NCBI RefSeq assembly: GCF_030499575.1
Contig: NZ_JASTLC010000001.1
Span: 5,914,001 to 5,978,000 of the forward strand
DNA length: 64,000 bases
Direction of reading: 5' to 3'
Source: Streptomyces sp. DG2A-72
Lineage (GTDB): Bacteria; Actinomycetota; Actinomycetes; Streptomycetales; Streptomycetaceae
Numbering within the stretch: position 1 is the stretch's first letter; every line of letters begins with the position of its first letter. The translations under genes and the position numbers were made by a program. Shown here one piece after another: positions 50,097-58,618 of the stretch. The notes beneath the pieces are model-generated. The model did no database searches. It was not told the DNA's origin and was given only the letters and a program-made list of their open reading frames with translations.

Positions 50097-51365
50097 GTGT
50101 TGAGTCACGAAGAAGCTCTGGTGCTCTCGGAGATCGATGAGGCTGCCGTTGCACGAACGTTGCTTGAGCTGATCGCTGTTCCGAGTGTGACAGGGAGTGC
50201 GGCTGAGGCGGAGCTTCAGCATCAGCTCGCCGGGCGGCTGGGGCGGCTCGGGCTGGACGTCGATCTGTGGCCCATGGATCTGACCGCGCTCCGTGCGCAT
50301 CCCGACTTCCCGGGCTCGGAGGCGCCGCGTGAGGAGGCGTGGGGGCTGGTCGGGCGGACCGCGGACGGGGGTGACGGGCCGGTCTTCGTGTTGCAGGGGC
50401 ATGTTGATGTCGTGCCGGCGGGGGATCTGGCCGCGTGGGAGGGGGATCCCTTCGTGCCGCGGGTCACCGGTGATCTCGTGCACGGGCGCGGGGCCTGTGA
50501 CATGAAGGCCGGGCTGGCGGCGCATCTTGCTGTGCTGGGGGCGATACGGGCCAGCGGGGTGCGGTTGTGCGGGCAGGTCGCCGCGCACTTCGTGGTGGGG
50601 GAGGAGGACGGTGGGCTCGGTGCCTTCGGGACGTTGCAGCGGGGATATCGCGGGGACGTCTGCGTCATCGGTGAGCCGACCGCCGGGACCCTGGTCACCG
50701 CGAACGCGGGTGCGCTGACCTTCCGGATCGCGGTGCCCGGCAAGGCGGCGCATGCGAGTTCGCGGGAGCGGGGCGTCAGCGCGATCGACGCGTATGTGAC
50801 ATTGCACAGAGTGCTGGCCGACCTGGAGGCCGCCCGCAACACCGACCCGGACCCACTGATGGCCGAGTACCCCATCCCGTACGCCCTCTCCGTCGGCACC
50901 CTCCACGCCGGCGACTGGGCGAGCAGCGTGCCCGATCTGCTCGTCGCCGAGGGGCGGTTGGGGGTGCGGCTGGGTGAGGACCCCGCCTACGCGAGGGCCT
51001 CCCTGGAACGCCGCGTCGCCGAGGCGTGTGCCGCCGATCCGTGGCTGCGGGACCATCCGGCGACGGTGACGTGGCCGGGCGGGCAGTTCGCGAGCGGGCG
51101 GCTGGCGCCGGGGCATTTCCTTCCGGAGGGGATCCGGGCCGCCTACGCCGACTCGGTCGGCGGTGACTCGGGGCTGCGGGAGCGCGGGGCGCCGTACGGC
51201 AGCGATCTGCGGCTGTATGCCGGGGCCGGTGTGCCGACCTTGCAGTACGGGCCGGGGGACATAGCGGTGGCGCACAGTGCGGGGGAGCACGTGTCCGTGC
51301 GCGAAGTGGTGGAGGTGGCGCGGACGTTGGCGGTGACGGTGTTGCGGACGGTCGGGGTGAAGTGA
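50097..51365 (+). CDS. M20-family metallopeptidase (ArgE/DapE-like)
   Basis: 422 residues. Metal ligands and catalytic residues in order: VFVLQGHVDVVPAGDLAAWE (first His and Asp), VHGRGACDMKAGLAAHLAVL (bridging Asp), HFVVGEEDGGLGA (catalytic Glu pair), the dimerization domain with AGALTFRIAVPGKAAHAS, and the last His in AVAHSAGEHVSV. Family: acetylornithine deacetylase/succinyl-diaminopimelate desuccinylase. GTG 50097 has GGAAAGGA eight bases upstream and skips the repeat. No arginine or lysine pathway genes are adjacent, so the substrate is open. Confidence 0.92.
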   Translation: MLSHEEALVLSEIDEAAVARTLLELIAVPSVTGSAAEAELQHQLAGRLGRLGLDVDLWPMDLTALRAHPDFPGSEAPREEAWGLVGRTADGGDGPVFVLQGHVDVVPAGDLAAWEGDPFVPRVTGDLVHGRGACDMKAGLAAHLAVLGAIRASGVRLCGQVAAHFVVGEEDGGLGAFGTLQRGYRGDVCVIGEPTAGTLVTANAGALTFRIAVPGKAAHASSRERGVSAIDAYVTLHRVLADLEAARNTDPDPLMAEYPIPYALSVGTLHAGDWASSVPDLLVAEGRLGVRLGEDPAYARASLERRVAEACAADPWLRDHPATVTWPGGQFASGRLAPGHFLPEGIRAAYADSVGGDSGLRERGAPYGSDLRLYAGAGVPTLQYGPGDIAVAHSAGEHVSVREVVEVARTLAVTVLRTVGVK

Positions 51366-51541
51366 CGGGACGGGCATCGTCCGGGCGGAGTGCGGGGCGG
51401 GAGTGTGGGGCTGCTCGACACCGGCTCGTCCTCTCCGTAGATCACTCGTGACGTCTTGCGGACAGCCGACGTCCCCCTGGGCGCCAACTTCCCCGCCCAC
51501 CATCGGCATGTCCTTGACACCCCTGACGTAAGGAAGCGCCC

Positions 51542-52843
51542 GTGAGAACGACGCACCGCGCCGCACGCAGAGCCGCCGCCCTCGCCGCCGGTACCGCACT
51601 GGCCACCCTCCTCGCGGCGTCCCCCGCGGGGGCGGACGCCGAGTTGCCGGTGGTGACCGCGCGCAGCGAGTCCGCGCCGCTCTTCGACGACGAGGCCGGC
51701 CAGAACGCCGACGCGGACGACCCGGCGATCTGGCGGAACCCCGCCGACCCCGGGCGCAGTCTCGTCATGGCGACCGCCAAGGAGGGCGGGCTGCGGGTCT
51801 ACGACCTGGACGCGCGCCTGGTGCAGTCGATCGCCGCGCCGAAGCCGCCGTCGGCGGACGACGCGCCCGGCCGGTACAACAACGTCGACCTCGTCACCGG
51901 CCTGCGCACCTCGTCCGGCCGGGCCGATGTCGCGGTGGTCAGCGACCGCGGGAACGACCGGCTGCGGATCTACCGCATCGACGCCTCCCGCCCGGACGCC
52001 CCGCTGACCGACATCACCGACCCGGCCGCAGCCCCGGTGTTCTCCGCCGGCCAGAGCGAGATCAACGACCAGCGCACCGCGTACGGGCTGGGCACCTGGA
52101 AGGACAAGGCCAGCGGCCGTACGTACGCCCTGGTCAGCCAGCGTGAGCGCACTCGCCTCGCCCTCCTCGAACTCGTGCCGGCCGCGAACGGCAAGGTCGG
52201 CTACCGCAAGGTCCGCACCCTCGACCTCCCCTCCTCCTTCCGCCTGCCGAACGCCACCACCTGGACCCCCTGCCTGGAGCCCGGCGAACTCCCGCAGATC
52301 GAGGGCATGGTCGTCGACCCGGCCACCGGCACGCTGTACGCCGGGCAGGAGGACATCGGCATCTGGCGGCTGCGCGCCGACCTCACCGGCACGCCCGTCC
52401 TGATCGACAGGACCAAGGAGTACGGCGTCCCGGGCACTTACGACGAGGAGACCGAGGAGTGCACGCCGGGCGCCGACCCCGGCTTCGGCGGGAAGCATCT
52501 GTCGGCCGACGTCGAGGGCCTGACGCTGTTCGAGGAGCGGGACGGCGACGGCTACCTCCTCGCCTCCAGCCAGGGTGACAACTCCTTCGCCCTGTACGAC
52601 CGTGAGGTCGGCGACGCCAACGAGTACGAGGGCGGGTTCAAGGTCGGCGCCGCGTCCTCGACGCTCGACAGCGTGGAGGAGTGCGACGGCGCCGCCATCC
52701 TCAACGCCCCGCTGGGCAGCCGCTATCCGCGCGGCCTGCTCGTCGTCCAGGACGGCGAGGAGACCCCGGCCGTGGACGACCGCACGGCCACCGGCTTCAA
52801 GTTCGTCGACCTGGGCGCGGTGGTGGACGCCGCCGACATGTGA
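51542..52843 (+). CDS. Secreted beta-propeller phytase
   Basis: 433 residues. Signal peptide (RAARRAAALAAGTALATLLA, cleavage after SPAGADA) then a BPP phytase: DADDPAIWRNPADPGRSLVM, NNVDLVTGLRTSSGRADVAV, SDRGNDRLRIYRID, the Ca-binding segments QIEGMVVDPATGTLYAGQED and SADVEGLTLFEERDGDGYLL, and SQGDNSFALYDREV. Such enzymes release phosphate from Ca-phytate outside the cell and in Streptomyces are often under PhoP control; I saw no clear PHO box upstream. GTG 51542 is the start, with AAGGAAG 6 bp before it. Confidence 0.92.
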   Translation: MRTTHRAARRAAALAAGTALATLLAASPAGADAELPVVTARSESAPLFDDEAGQNADADDPAIWRNPADPGRSLVMATAKEGGLRVYDLDARLVQSIAAPKPPSADDAPGRYNNVDLVTGLRTSSGRADVAVVSDRGNDRLRIYRIDASRPDAPLTDITDPAAAPVFSAGQSEINDQRTAYGLGTWKDKASGRTYALVSQRERTRLALLELVPAANGKVGYRKVRTLDLPSSFRLPNATTWTPCLEPGELPQIEGMVVDPATGTLYAGQEDIGIWRLRADLTGTPVLIDRTKEYGVPGTYDEETEECTPGADPGFGGKHLSADVEGLTLFEERDGDGYLLASSQGDNSFALYDREVGDANEYEGGFKVGAASSTLDSVEECDGAAILNAPLGSRYPRGLLVVQDGEETPAVDDRTATGFKFVDLGAVVDAADM

Positions 52844-52981
52844 GGTCGTGAGTCGTGAGGTCGCGTACGGCCGCCGGTACCGTCCGGCGGCCGTACGGTC
52901 GTAGGTCTCGGTTGGGGCTCTCGGTTGTGGGTCGTACGGAAAGCCGGTGGACAGAGATCGTGCGGGCAGCAGACTGGCCCC

Positions 52982-53575
52982 ATGACCGCATCCGACGCCA
53001 AAGCCGACCTTCACTTCTATCTGCAGTCCGCCCGTGATGCCCTGCTGTGGAAACTCGAAGGGCTCTCGGAGTACGACATCCGCCGCCCGCACACGCCGAC
53101 CGGCACGAACCTCCTGGGCCTGGTGAAACACGTGGCCACAGTGGAACTCGGTTATCTGGGCGACACGTTCGGACGGCCCTCCGGTGAGGCGCTGCCGTGG
53201 GTCGAGGAGGGCGCCGAGGCGACCGCGGACATGTGGGCCACCGCCGAGGAGTCACGCGAGCAGATCGTGGGCCTCTATCGCCGGGCGTGGGCGCACGCGG
53301 ACGCGACGATCGACGCGCTGCCGCTGGACACGGTCGGCAAGGTGCCGTGGTGGCCCAGCGGCAGGGATGAGGTGACGCTGCACCATGCCGTGGTGCGCGT
53401 CATCGCCGACACCCACCGGCATGCCGGGCACGCCGACATCATCCGGGAACTCACGGACGGTGCCGTCGGGATGAACAAGGGCAACGACAGCATGCCGCCG
53501 GGTGACTCGGCGTGGTGGGAGAAGCACCGGAGCCGACTGGAGCAGGCGGCGCGGGATGCCGAGCGGGGCGCGTGA
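52982..53575 (+). CDS. DinB-family protein (DUF664)
   Basis: 197 residues. A four-helix DinB/DUF664 bundle: LHFYLQSARDALLWKLEGLS, the metal histidine in LGLVKHVATVELGYLGDTFG, and the second site HHAVVRVIADTHRHAGHADI. The three His residues are in place, so a divalent metal site is likely. Related proteins are mycothiol-dependent transferases. ATG 52982 starts the first helix. An inverted repeat lies 25 bp after the stop. Confidence 0.9.
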   Translation: MTASDAKADLHFYLQSARDALLWKLEGLSEYDIRRPHTPTGTNLLGLVKHVATVELGYLGDTFGRPSGEALPWVEEGAEATADMWATAEESREQIVGLYRRAWAHADATIDALPLDTVGKVPWWPSGRDEVTLHHAVVRVIADTHRHAGHADIIRELTDGAVGMNKGNDSMPPGDSAWWEKHRSRLEQAARDAERGA

Positions 53576-53600
53576 CCGGGATCGGAGATGTCCCAGTCGG

Positions 53601-53688
53601 AGATGTCTGCCGGCGGCGGCAGGCGGTACGTCGAACCGGCGCTGACACCCGGCCCGGGAGGGGTCCCGGGCGCTTCCGGTAGACATCT
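53601..53688. repeat. Imperfect inverted repeat with GC core after the DinB gene
   Basis: AGATGTCTGCCGG (53601-53613) pairs with CCGGTAGACATCT (53676-53688), one mismatch, around a GC-rich loop with its own hairpin (GGCCCGGGAGGGGTCCCGGG). A direct repeat TCGGAGATGTC (53582-53592, 53597-53607) overlaps the left arm. It may terminate the DinB gene or hold an operator for the next. Confidence 0.6.
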
Positions 53689-53733
53689 GTCGTGAGCAGC
53701 CTCCCGACCGTCCGCCGGACCCCCGGAGTCGTG

Positions 53734-54408
53734 ATGCGGAAGCAAGCCCCCTTGTTCGTCGTCGGTATCCTCGCCGTCACCGTGCTGACCGCGTGCGGCA
53801 CCGGGAGCGGCACAGAGAGTCGTACCGATACCGTCACCGATGCCGGCACCGAGACCGGGCCGGACGTGGCGAGCAGCGCGCCCTCCACCCCCACCCCGTC
53901 GGCTCGCTCCTCGTCCCCGGCTGACTCGCAGGCAGACGTCCGCCCGACCACCACCCCACGCGAGGGCGACTGCGTCGGTGCCGACGGTCCCGGTCGCGGC
54001 GGCGAGGTCTGGAGGGTCGACTGCGCCCACCGCAACGCGGTCGCCCGGGTGACCCGGCTGGTACCGAACGGCAAGTCGGACCTCTGCATCAAGGACGACT
54101 ACACCGGCTTCGACTTCCGCAACGACAAGCCCAGCCTGTGCCTGATGATCCACGGCAAGGAGGGCGACTGCTACAGCGCCTTCGACGTCCGTACGCCCAT
54201 CGGACCGCGGGTGGCGTGCACCGACCCGAAAGCCGTGCTGCGTCTCCAGCGGATCGTCAAGGGCGACGGCCGTGACACCTGCCGCCAGATCACCCCGTAC
54301 GGCGATCCGAACGCGGCCGCCCTCTTCTACAGCGACGCACCTGACTTCGACGCGGGGCCCGGCACGTTCCGCGATCTCACGTACTGCCTGACGTCGCCGG
54401 AGGCCTAG
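53734..54408 (+). CDS. Lipoprotein of unknown function
   Basis: About 224 residues. Signal (MRKQAPLFVVGILAVTVLTA) with lipobox LTAC (Cys near residue 21), a Thr/Ser/Pro linker, then a domain with cysteines in GDCVGADGPG, RVDCAHRNAVARVTRLVP, SDLCIKDDYTGFDF, KEGDCYSAFDV and LTYCLTSPEA, likely disulfide-bonded. The CxxxxDCAxxHxxxV pattern resembles exported LppU/SCO3897-like proteins; I do not assign one. ATG 53734 is preferred over 53692 because the signal then starts normally. Monocistronic. Confidence 0.75.
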   Translation: MRKQAPLFVVGILAVTVLTACGTGSGTESRTDTVTDAGTETGPDVASSAPSTPTPSARSSSPADSQADVRPTTTPREGDCVGADGPGRGGEVWRVDCAHRNAVARVTRLVPNGKSDLCIKDDYTGFDFRNDKPSLCLMIHGKEGDCYSAFDVRTPIGPRVACTDPKAVLRLQRIVKGDGRDTCRQITPYGDPNAAALFYSDAPDFDAGPGTFRDLTYCLTSPEA

Positions 54409-55069
54409 AGACGGGGGTCGGCGCGGCCGGCATCACCAATGTTCCGCGGGTTTGGTGGCCTCCGTGAGTGCCGTGCCGTCTGCGTTCCGGGTCATGCATT
54501 CCAGGCTGGTGAGCGGCCCGGGCCCGCGGTATCCGGCAGGTGTCCGGTCCTGCCCCGCCATCCGGTCGCTGTCTCTCCCCCCAAGGGGCGTTCAGCATTT
54601 CTGGCACGTTTGTCACGTCGTTCCGTGCTGAGCGGGCGACACTGGCGCAGGACCGCACGGCGTGGGTGATAGTTGGGGCGGACGACTACGTCCTCCACGA
54701 CGAAGGCTCGCTCTTCCTCGCAGCGCCGGCAAGGCGTACAACACCGAGCGCACGTACGCGGGTCGGGCGGGCTGCCGTCGAGGAGCCACGAACTCGGGCG
54801 AATTCGCGACCACTTCTGCCTGTGCTGTACATGACGTAAGGCTGGCCCGTCCTCGTCTCCGCCCGGCGCCGGTGACGCAACGGGCGCTGAAGTGGACAAG
54901 GCAGGGCATCTCGCCCGAGGCGTGGCTCATAAATGACGAACCATCATATCGCCTGGCTTGGGCTGAATTTGGGAATGATTTTGTTGTCTGTCGTGAAAAT
55001 GTAGATCTACGGTTCTCGCTGATCGCGCACCTTTCCAAACACCCTTGGGGCGCGCGTGTTTGGGGGGGC
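54409..55069. other. Gene-poor stretch with an AT-rich segment
   Basis: No convincing gene in 660 bp. Open frames on both strands are short and have no recognizable domain. 54925-55030 is clearly AT-richer than the rest of the window (for example GAATTTGGGAATGATTTTG), unusual for Streptomyces and consistent with foreign or decaying DNA, or with the promoter of the pseudogene that follows. Confidence 0.6.
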
Positions 55070-55745
55070 ATGGAGTTGGCCGGGGACACACGGGCGCGTT
55101 CGCGTCGCGCACTGATCGTGACAGTTGTGTCGGCCCTTGCGGCTGCGGGCCAGGCCGCCGCGGCGACGCCGGTCGAGACCGCGAAAACGACGAAGGACGC
55201 CGGCGCGAACACGCACCGCACGGCGCTCACCCAGAGCGCGGCGATGCGGGAGGCGGCCGGCGCGGGCATGAGACCTGGTCGGCCTCGTGCAGCGTGCGGC
55301 CGGTCGAGCTGTGGCGGACGAAGGGCTTCACCTCGGGCACGACGTGGGACTCCTCGTCGGACAACTGGCTGGATCACCTGGACACGCAGAACGAGGCGCA
55401 CGGCTCCTCCGGCTGCTCGGCCTCCGACGTCGAGTTCAACGCCACCACCGGCGTGCGCTACGCGGCGGCACACAACTTCTCGACCACCTCCTTCGGGTTG
55501 CGGGCCTCCGACGAATCGGATCCGTACGGCTGGAAGCGGTTCACCAACGACGCGTACCTGCGGGTGCACCACAACATGCCGCCCCAGCAGATCCGCATGT
55601 CCCAGTTGTCGATGTGTCCTGGCGGCTCGTGCCACAGCCCGTCGGCCGCCGTGCGGATCCGCACCCTGCCGTCGATCACCGCGAGCGACGTCACCGACCC
55701 GGACGGCGATCAGGTGAGTGTGCAGTTCTCCCTGGCGTGGGAACA
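55070..55745 (+). pseudogene. Remnant of a DNRLRE-type secreted surface protein
   Basis: 55070-55262 encodes a signal peptide (RSRRALIVTVVSALAAAGQA) and an Ala/Thr-rich start, then the frame shifts. The new frame reads ASCSVRPVELWRTKGFTSGT, TWDSSSDNWLDHLDTQNEAH, VEFNATTGVRYAAAHN, FGLRASDESDPYGWKRFTND and YLRVHHNMPPQQIRM, the pattern of a DNRLRE beta-sandwich repeat, followed by ITASDVTDPDGDQVSVQFSL. Intact relatives exceed 1000 residues, so most of the gene is gone at both breaks. It runs into the next gene. Confidence 0.75.
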
Positions 55746-55765
55746 GATGAGAGGCGATGAGAGGC

Positions 55766-56146
55766 ATGGCAAAGGTCTGGTTGCCCTCCGCTGCCTGGGT
55801 CGTCGCCGCTGCGGCGATTCCCTGGGCGGCAAGGACACTCGCGACCGGTGACCTCACGGCGGCCCCGCTACTGGTCAGCTTCGTCGTGATCGGCGTCCTG
55901 GGCTTCCCCCTGGGCTTCGGCCTCGGCCGCCTGGGCGCCCTGCGGGAAGCCGCGGCCGCGTCCGCGCTGGCGGCCGTTGCCACGACGGCGACGTGCGCTG
56001 TCCAAAGTTACGGAGCCGGCTTCCGGTGGACTCCGGGTGGACTGGCGTTCCTCTTCCTGGTGGCCGTGATCGTCGTGGTGACGGTCCTGCCCTTGCTGGG
56101 ACTCGGATTCGGCATCGGCTGGGCGGTGAGAAAACAGAGGCGGTGA
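55766..56146 (+). CDS. Small membrane protein, four predicted helices
   Basis: 126 residues. Hydrophobic segments: AAWVVAAAAIPWAARTL, TAAPLLVSFVVIGVLGFPLG, EAAAASALAAVATTATCAV and FLFLVAVIVVVTVLPLLGLG, ending with a basic tail (GWAVRKQRR). No family recognised. ATG 55766 (MAKVWLPSAA) or ATG 55757 could be the start. It overlaps the far end of a pseudogene, but its codon pattern is normal, so it is probably real. Confidence 0.6.
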   Translation: MAKVWLPSAAWVVAAAAIPWAARTLATGDLTAAPLLVSFVVIGVLGFPLGFGLGRLGALREAAAASALAAVATTATCAVQSYGAGFRWTPGGLAFLFLVAVIVVVTVLPLLGLGFGIGWAVRKQRR

Positions 56147-56960
56147 GGCTCCACGCCGGGCTCTGCTCCAGGGTGTCCGCTCTGCGAGTCAGGGCCCGGC
56201 GTGTCGTTCCAGCAGGAGGTTCGTGATGCGGTGGAGGTCCTCGGTGTCCCGGGCGACAACGCGCGCGAGCAGGTCGCCGTCGCCGGTGGTGATCAAGGCC
56301 ACTGCATCGGCATCGACGAAGGGCACCGGCGCGTCCAAGAGCGGTGCGCCGCAGGACTCCTCGACATCGACGACGACAGCATCGTGGCCGCCCTGACCGC
56401 CCCACTCCCGCACTTCGTCGACGAGCTGGACGGCCTCGAAGTGCCGACCTGGCACGAGTTGCTGCGCCTGTGCTCAGCCCCGGGAGCCGCGGCCAACTCC
56501 TGACAGGTCATCGGACCCTGCCCAAGCCGGACCCGGTCCGCCAGTGCCTTGAGGATGCGCTGGTAGTCCACCGACAGCACCGACCAAGCAAGCCCCTGGC
56601 GCCACACCGGCACCTGCGACTTCGGCTTCGCCGCATCCCCGGGCGCCGACCGAGCGTCCGTATCCTGCCAATCTTCAGTGGCCTCCGCCTCGGCGGTGCT
56701 GCTGTTGCCCGGGATCAGCACCATGCCGACCCGCCTGCGGGCAATCACCCACTCCTGCCACTCCAGTTCGGCCGCAGCGAGCTCGTGCTGTTCCAGCAGT
56801 CCGACGACCGACGGCATCCGTAACCTCCCCAAGGGCAACGACACGACATGCCACCACTCCCACGGAACCGCCACCCCTATGCCCGACCAGGCAAAGGCCG
56901 TCCTCAAGGCTTCGTGCCCTTGACCAGTGCTCATGCTTGACAGCTGCAGACAAGGCCCGC
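56147..56960. other. Gene-poor stretch with fragments on both strands
   Basis: No complete gene in 810 bp. On the minus strand 56817-56500 looks like the start of a short coiled-coil protein (separate entry). A minus-strand frame at 56189-56455 ends LLARVVARDTEDLHRITNLL, faintly like the end of an Lrp/AsnC regulator, but its beginning does not fit. The rest holds nothing I can support. Confidence 0.5.
56500..56817 (-). pseudogene. Truncated coiled-coil/winged-helix protein of Streptomyces type
   Basis: From ATG 56817: MPSVVGLLEQHELAAAELEW, then EWVIARRRVGMVLIP, an acidic linker, and VPVWRQGLAWSVLSVDYQRI and LKALADRVRLGQGPMTCQEL. This order resembles a family common in Streptomyces in which the last part continues into a winged helix; here the frame turns into unrelated sequence after QELAAAPG. 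I recall the family from memory and cannot verify it. Probably truncated and inactive. Confidence 0.4.
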
Positions 56961-57104
56961 GTGATCCGGGTAGTGGTGGTCGACGACGAGGCCCTGGTGC
57001 GATCCGGCTTCCAGCTCATCCTGGGCGGCACCTTCGAATCGGGCCCTGCGCCGGGCGGCGGCTACGAGGTGACGCTGCGGCTCCCGGCGCATGGGGATGC
57101 CTGA
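56961..57104 (+). pseudogene. 47-codon chimera: response-regulator start joined to histidine-kinase end
   Basis: GTG 56961 opens with VIRVVVVDDEALVRSGFQLI, the first strand and helix of a NarL-type receiver including its acidic pair. After LGG it continues in frame TFESGPAPGGGYEVTLRLPA and stops at 57102, which is the typical last strand of a NarL-partner histidine kinase ATPase domain. A deletion must have joined a regulator gene to its kinase gene. The product lacks the phospho-acceptor and all catalytic boxes. Confidence 0.85.
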
Positions 57105-57171
57105 GCGATGAGTTCCTGTGGTGCAGGGAGTCCCAGGGGGCGAATGCCGTGGTTGAGCGAGGGAGAAGCCA

Positions 57172-57801
57172 ATGAACAACGATGTCTGGCCGATGGTGCA
57201 TGCGGAGCGTGCGGCGCTGATCGATGACCTCGCGCACCTTGATGACGAGCGGTGGGGGCAGCCGTCGCTCTGTGCAGGGTGGACCGTGCATGACGTGGCC
57301 GCCCATCTGGTCGGCACGGCTCGGACGACACGCATCGGTTTCGTGGTCGGCCTTGTCCGGGAGCGGTTCGACTTCGACCGTCAGAACGCACGCGGTGTGG
57401 AACGCGAGCGTGGTCCCTCACCGCAGGAGACGTTGCAGCGGCTTCGTCAGGTGGCGTCGCGGAGGTCGACCCCTCCGGCGCCCCTGGACAGCCGGCTCGT
57501 CGAGGAGGTCGTCCACGGTGAGGACATCCGCAGGCCGTTGGGACTCACCCGCTCCTACCCGCCGGAGGCTGTCGCCCGATCGCTGCGCCTGCAGGCTCGT
57601 ACTCCCGCGTCTTTCGGCGGAGCCAAGGAGCTGACAGCCCGTGTCCGGCTCACGGCAGTGGACGCCGACCTGTCCATCGGAGACGGTCCGGACGTCAGGG
57701 GACCCGTGCTTTCCTTGCTGCTTGCCGTCTCCGGGCGACGGGTGGCGCTGGAGGATCTTGACGGGCCGGGAATCGCCGCGCTCGGGAAACCGTCCCGGTG
57801 A
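57172..57801 (+). CDS. Maleylpyruvate isomerase-family mycothiol-dependent protein
   Basis: 209 residues. The N-terminal DinB-like bundle carries the family hallmarks: HAERAALIDDLAHLDDERWG, then PSLCAGWTVHDVAAHLVGTA, whose DVAAHL histidine is a metal ligand, and RLVEEVVHGEDIRRPLGL with the second histidine. The C-terminal MDMPI domain ends RGPVLSLLLAVSGRRVALED. These proteins use mycothiol in isomerase or transferase reactions; the substrate is not known. ATG 57172 is preceded by GGGAGAAG. It is followed by a GNAT gene, overlapping if that gene starts at GTG 57798. Confidence 0.9.
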   Translation: MNNDVWPMVHAERAALIDDLAHLDDERWGQPSLCAGWTVHDVAAHLVGTARTTRIGFVVGLVRERFDFDRQNARGVERERGPSPQETLQRLRQVASRRSTPPAPLDSRLVEEVVHGEDIRRPLGLTRSYPPEAVARSLRLQARTPASFGGAKELTARVRLTAVDADLSIGDGPDVRGPVLSLLLAVSGRRVALEDLDGPGIAALGKPSR

Positions 57802-57839
57802 CGCTGGAGTGCGGGCATGCTGCGCATAAACTGCCCGCG

Positions 57840-58325
57840 ATGAGCGCGCAGCCACATGAAGCCGTTGTGAGGCGAGCCGAGGAACGAGACGTGCCTGGGC
57901 TTGTGGAGTGCAGCGCAGGACTGTTCGCGGAAGACGGCGGAACCCGTGATCCCGGTGGCGTCAACATCAACTGGCCCCGGGAACATGGTCCAGAGCGCTT
58001 CCGTCAGAATCTGGAGGTCCCCGAGCGGCTCACGCTCGTCGCGGAAGTCGGAAACCAGATCGCGGGGCACCTGACGGCCGTGCTGTCTGGCACGTCTCCG
58101 ATGAAGCCGATAACGACCGCCACCCTGGTCAGCATGTACGTCAAGCCGGAGTGGCGGCGCGGGCAGATCGGCTCATGTCTTGTGGCCGGTTTCATGGCCT
58201 GGGCCAAGGAGCAGCAGGCTGACCGCGTTGACGTCACGGCCTACGCGAGCAACCCCGACGCCATCAAGTTCTACGAGCGCCATGGGTTCGCCACGAAGTC
58301 AGTGATCCTGGAAGCTCAGCTGTAG
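57840..58325 (+). CDS. GNAT-family N-acetyltransferase
   Basis: 161 residues from ATG 57840. VVRRAEERDVPGLVECSAGL opens the fold; SMYVKPEWRRGQIGSCLVAG holds the acetyl-CoA loop (RRGQIG); and VDVTAYASNPDAIKFYERHG with FATKSVILEA is the typical end. An alternative GTG at 57798 would overlap the upstream stop as GTGA and add 14 residues (TLECGHAAHKLPA); neither start has a strong ribosome-binding site. Substrate unknown. Confidence 0.87.
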   Translation: MSAQPHEAVVRRAEERDVPGLVECSAGLFAEDGGTRDPGGVNINWPREHGPERFRQNLEVPERLTLVAEVGNQIAGHLTAVLSGTSPMKPITTATLVSMYVKPEWRRGQIGSCLVAGFMAWAKEQQADRVDVTAYASNPDAIKFYERHGFATKSVILEAQL

Positions 58326-58618
58326 GCCGATTCGGCTGGCGCCGCGCCTGGGAGGGAGGACGTGACGCTCCCATGGCCGCAAGAGGAGAACCGGCACCTG
58401 GATGCTGCCGCTCGTGTCGGGGCGCCATTCCCTGCTGTGAGCGTTGGCCCGAGACGCTTGCAGCCCAAGGTTCTCGACAAACTCCTCTCCGTAGTTCTCA
58501 CGGGTCACGGCGTTTCCCAGGCTCATGTGCCCTGGATGTGCCCTGATGTGCCCTCGCAGATGCCTCCCTCTCCCAAGGCGGGAGGAAGCCTGTGCCGCTC
58601 GGCTCGATCACACGCCGC
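58326..58618. other. Intergenic stretch, no supported gene
   Basis: 290 bp between the convergent acetyltransferase and LacI genes. It has three close copies of ATGTGCCCT at about 58525-58550 and a short hairpin CCTCCC/GGGAGG near 58565-58590 that may end transcription. A minus-strand frame here has no recognizable product. Confidence 0.5.

Noticed and set aside
47809..50154. 781-codon antisense frame over the two-component genes
   Set aside because: Shadow of the regulator and kinase, which carry all expected boxes.
51366..51541. PHO box upstream of the phytase
   Set aside because: No direct GTTCACC-like repeats are visible in the gap.
56189..56455. Possible Lrp/AsnC C-terminal fragment on the minus strand
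   Set aside because: Only the last 20 residues resemble the family; the preceding part does not fit any one family.
58299..58526. 75-codon minus-strand frame between GNAT and LacI genes
   Set aside because: Overlaps the acetyltransferase end, no recognizable product, no ribosome-binding site.
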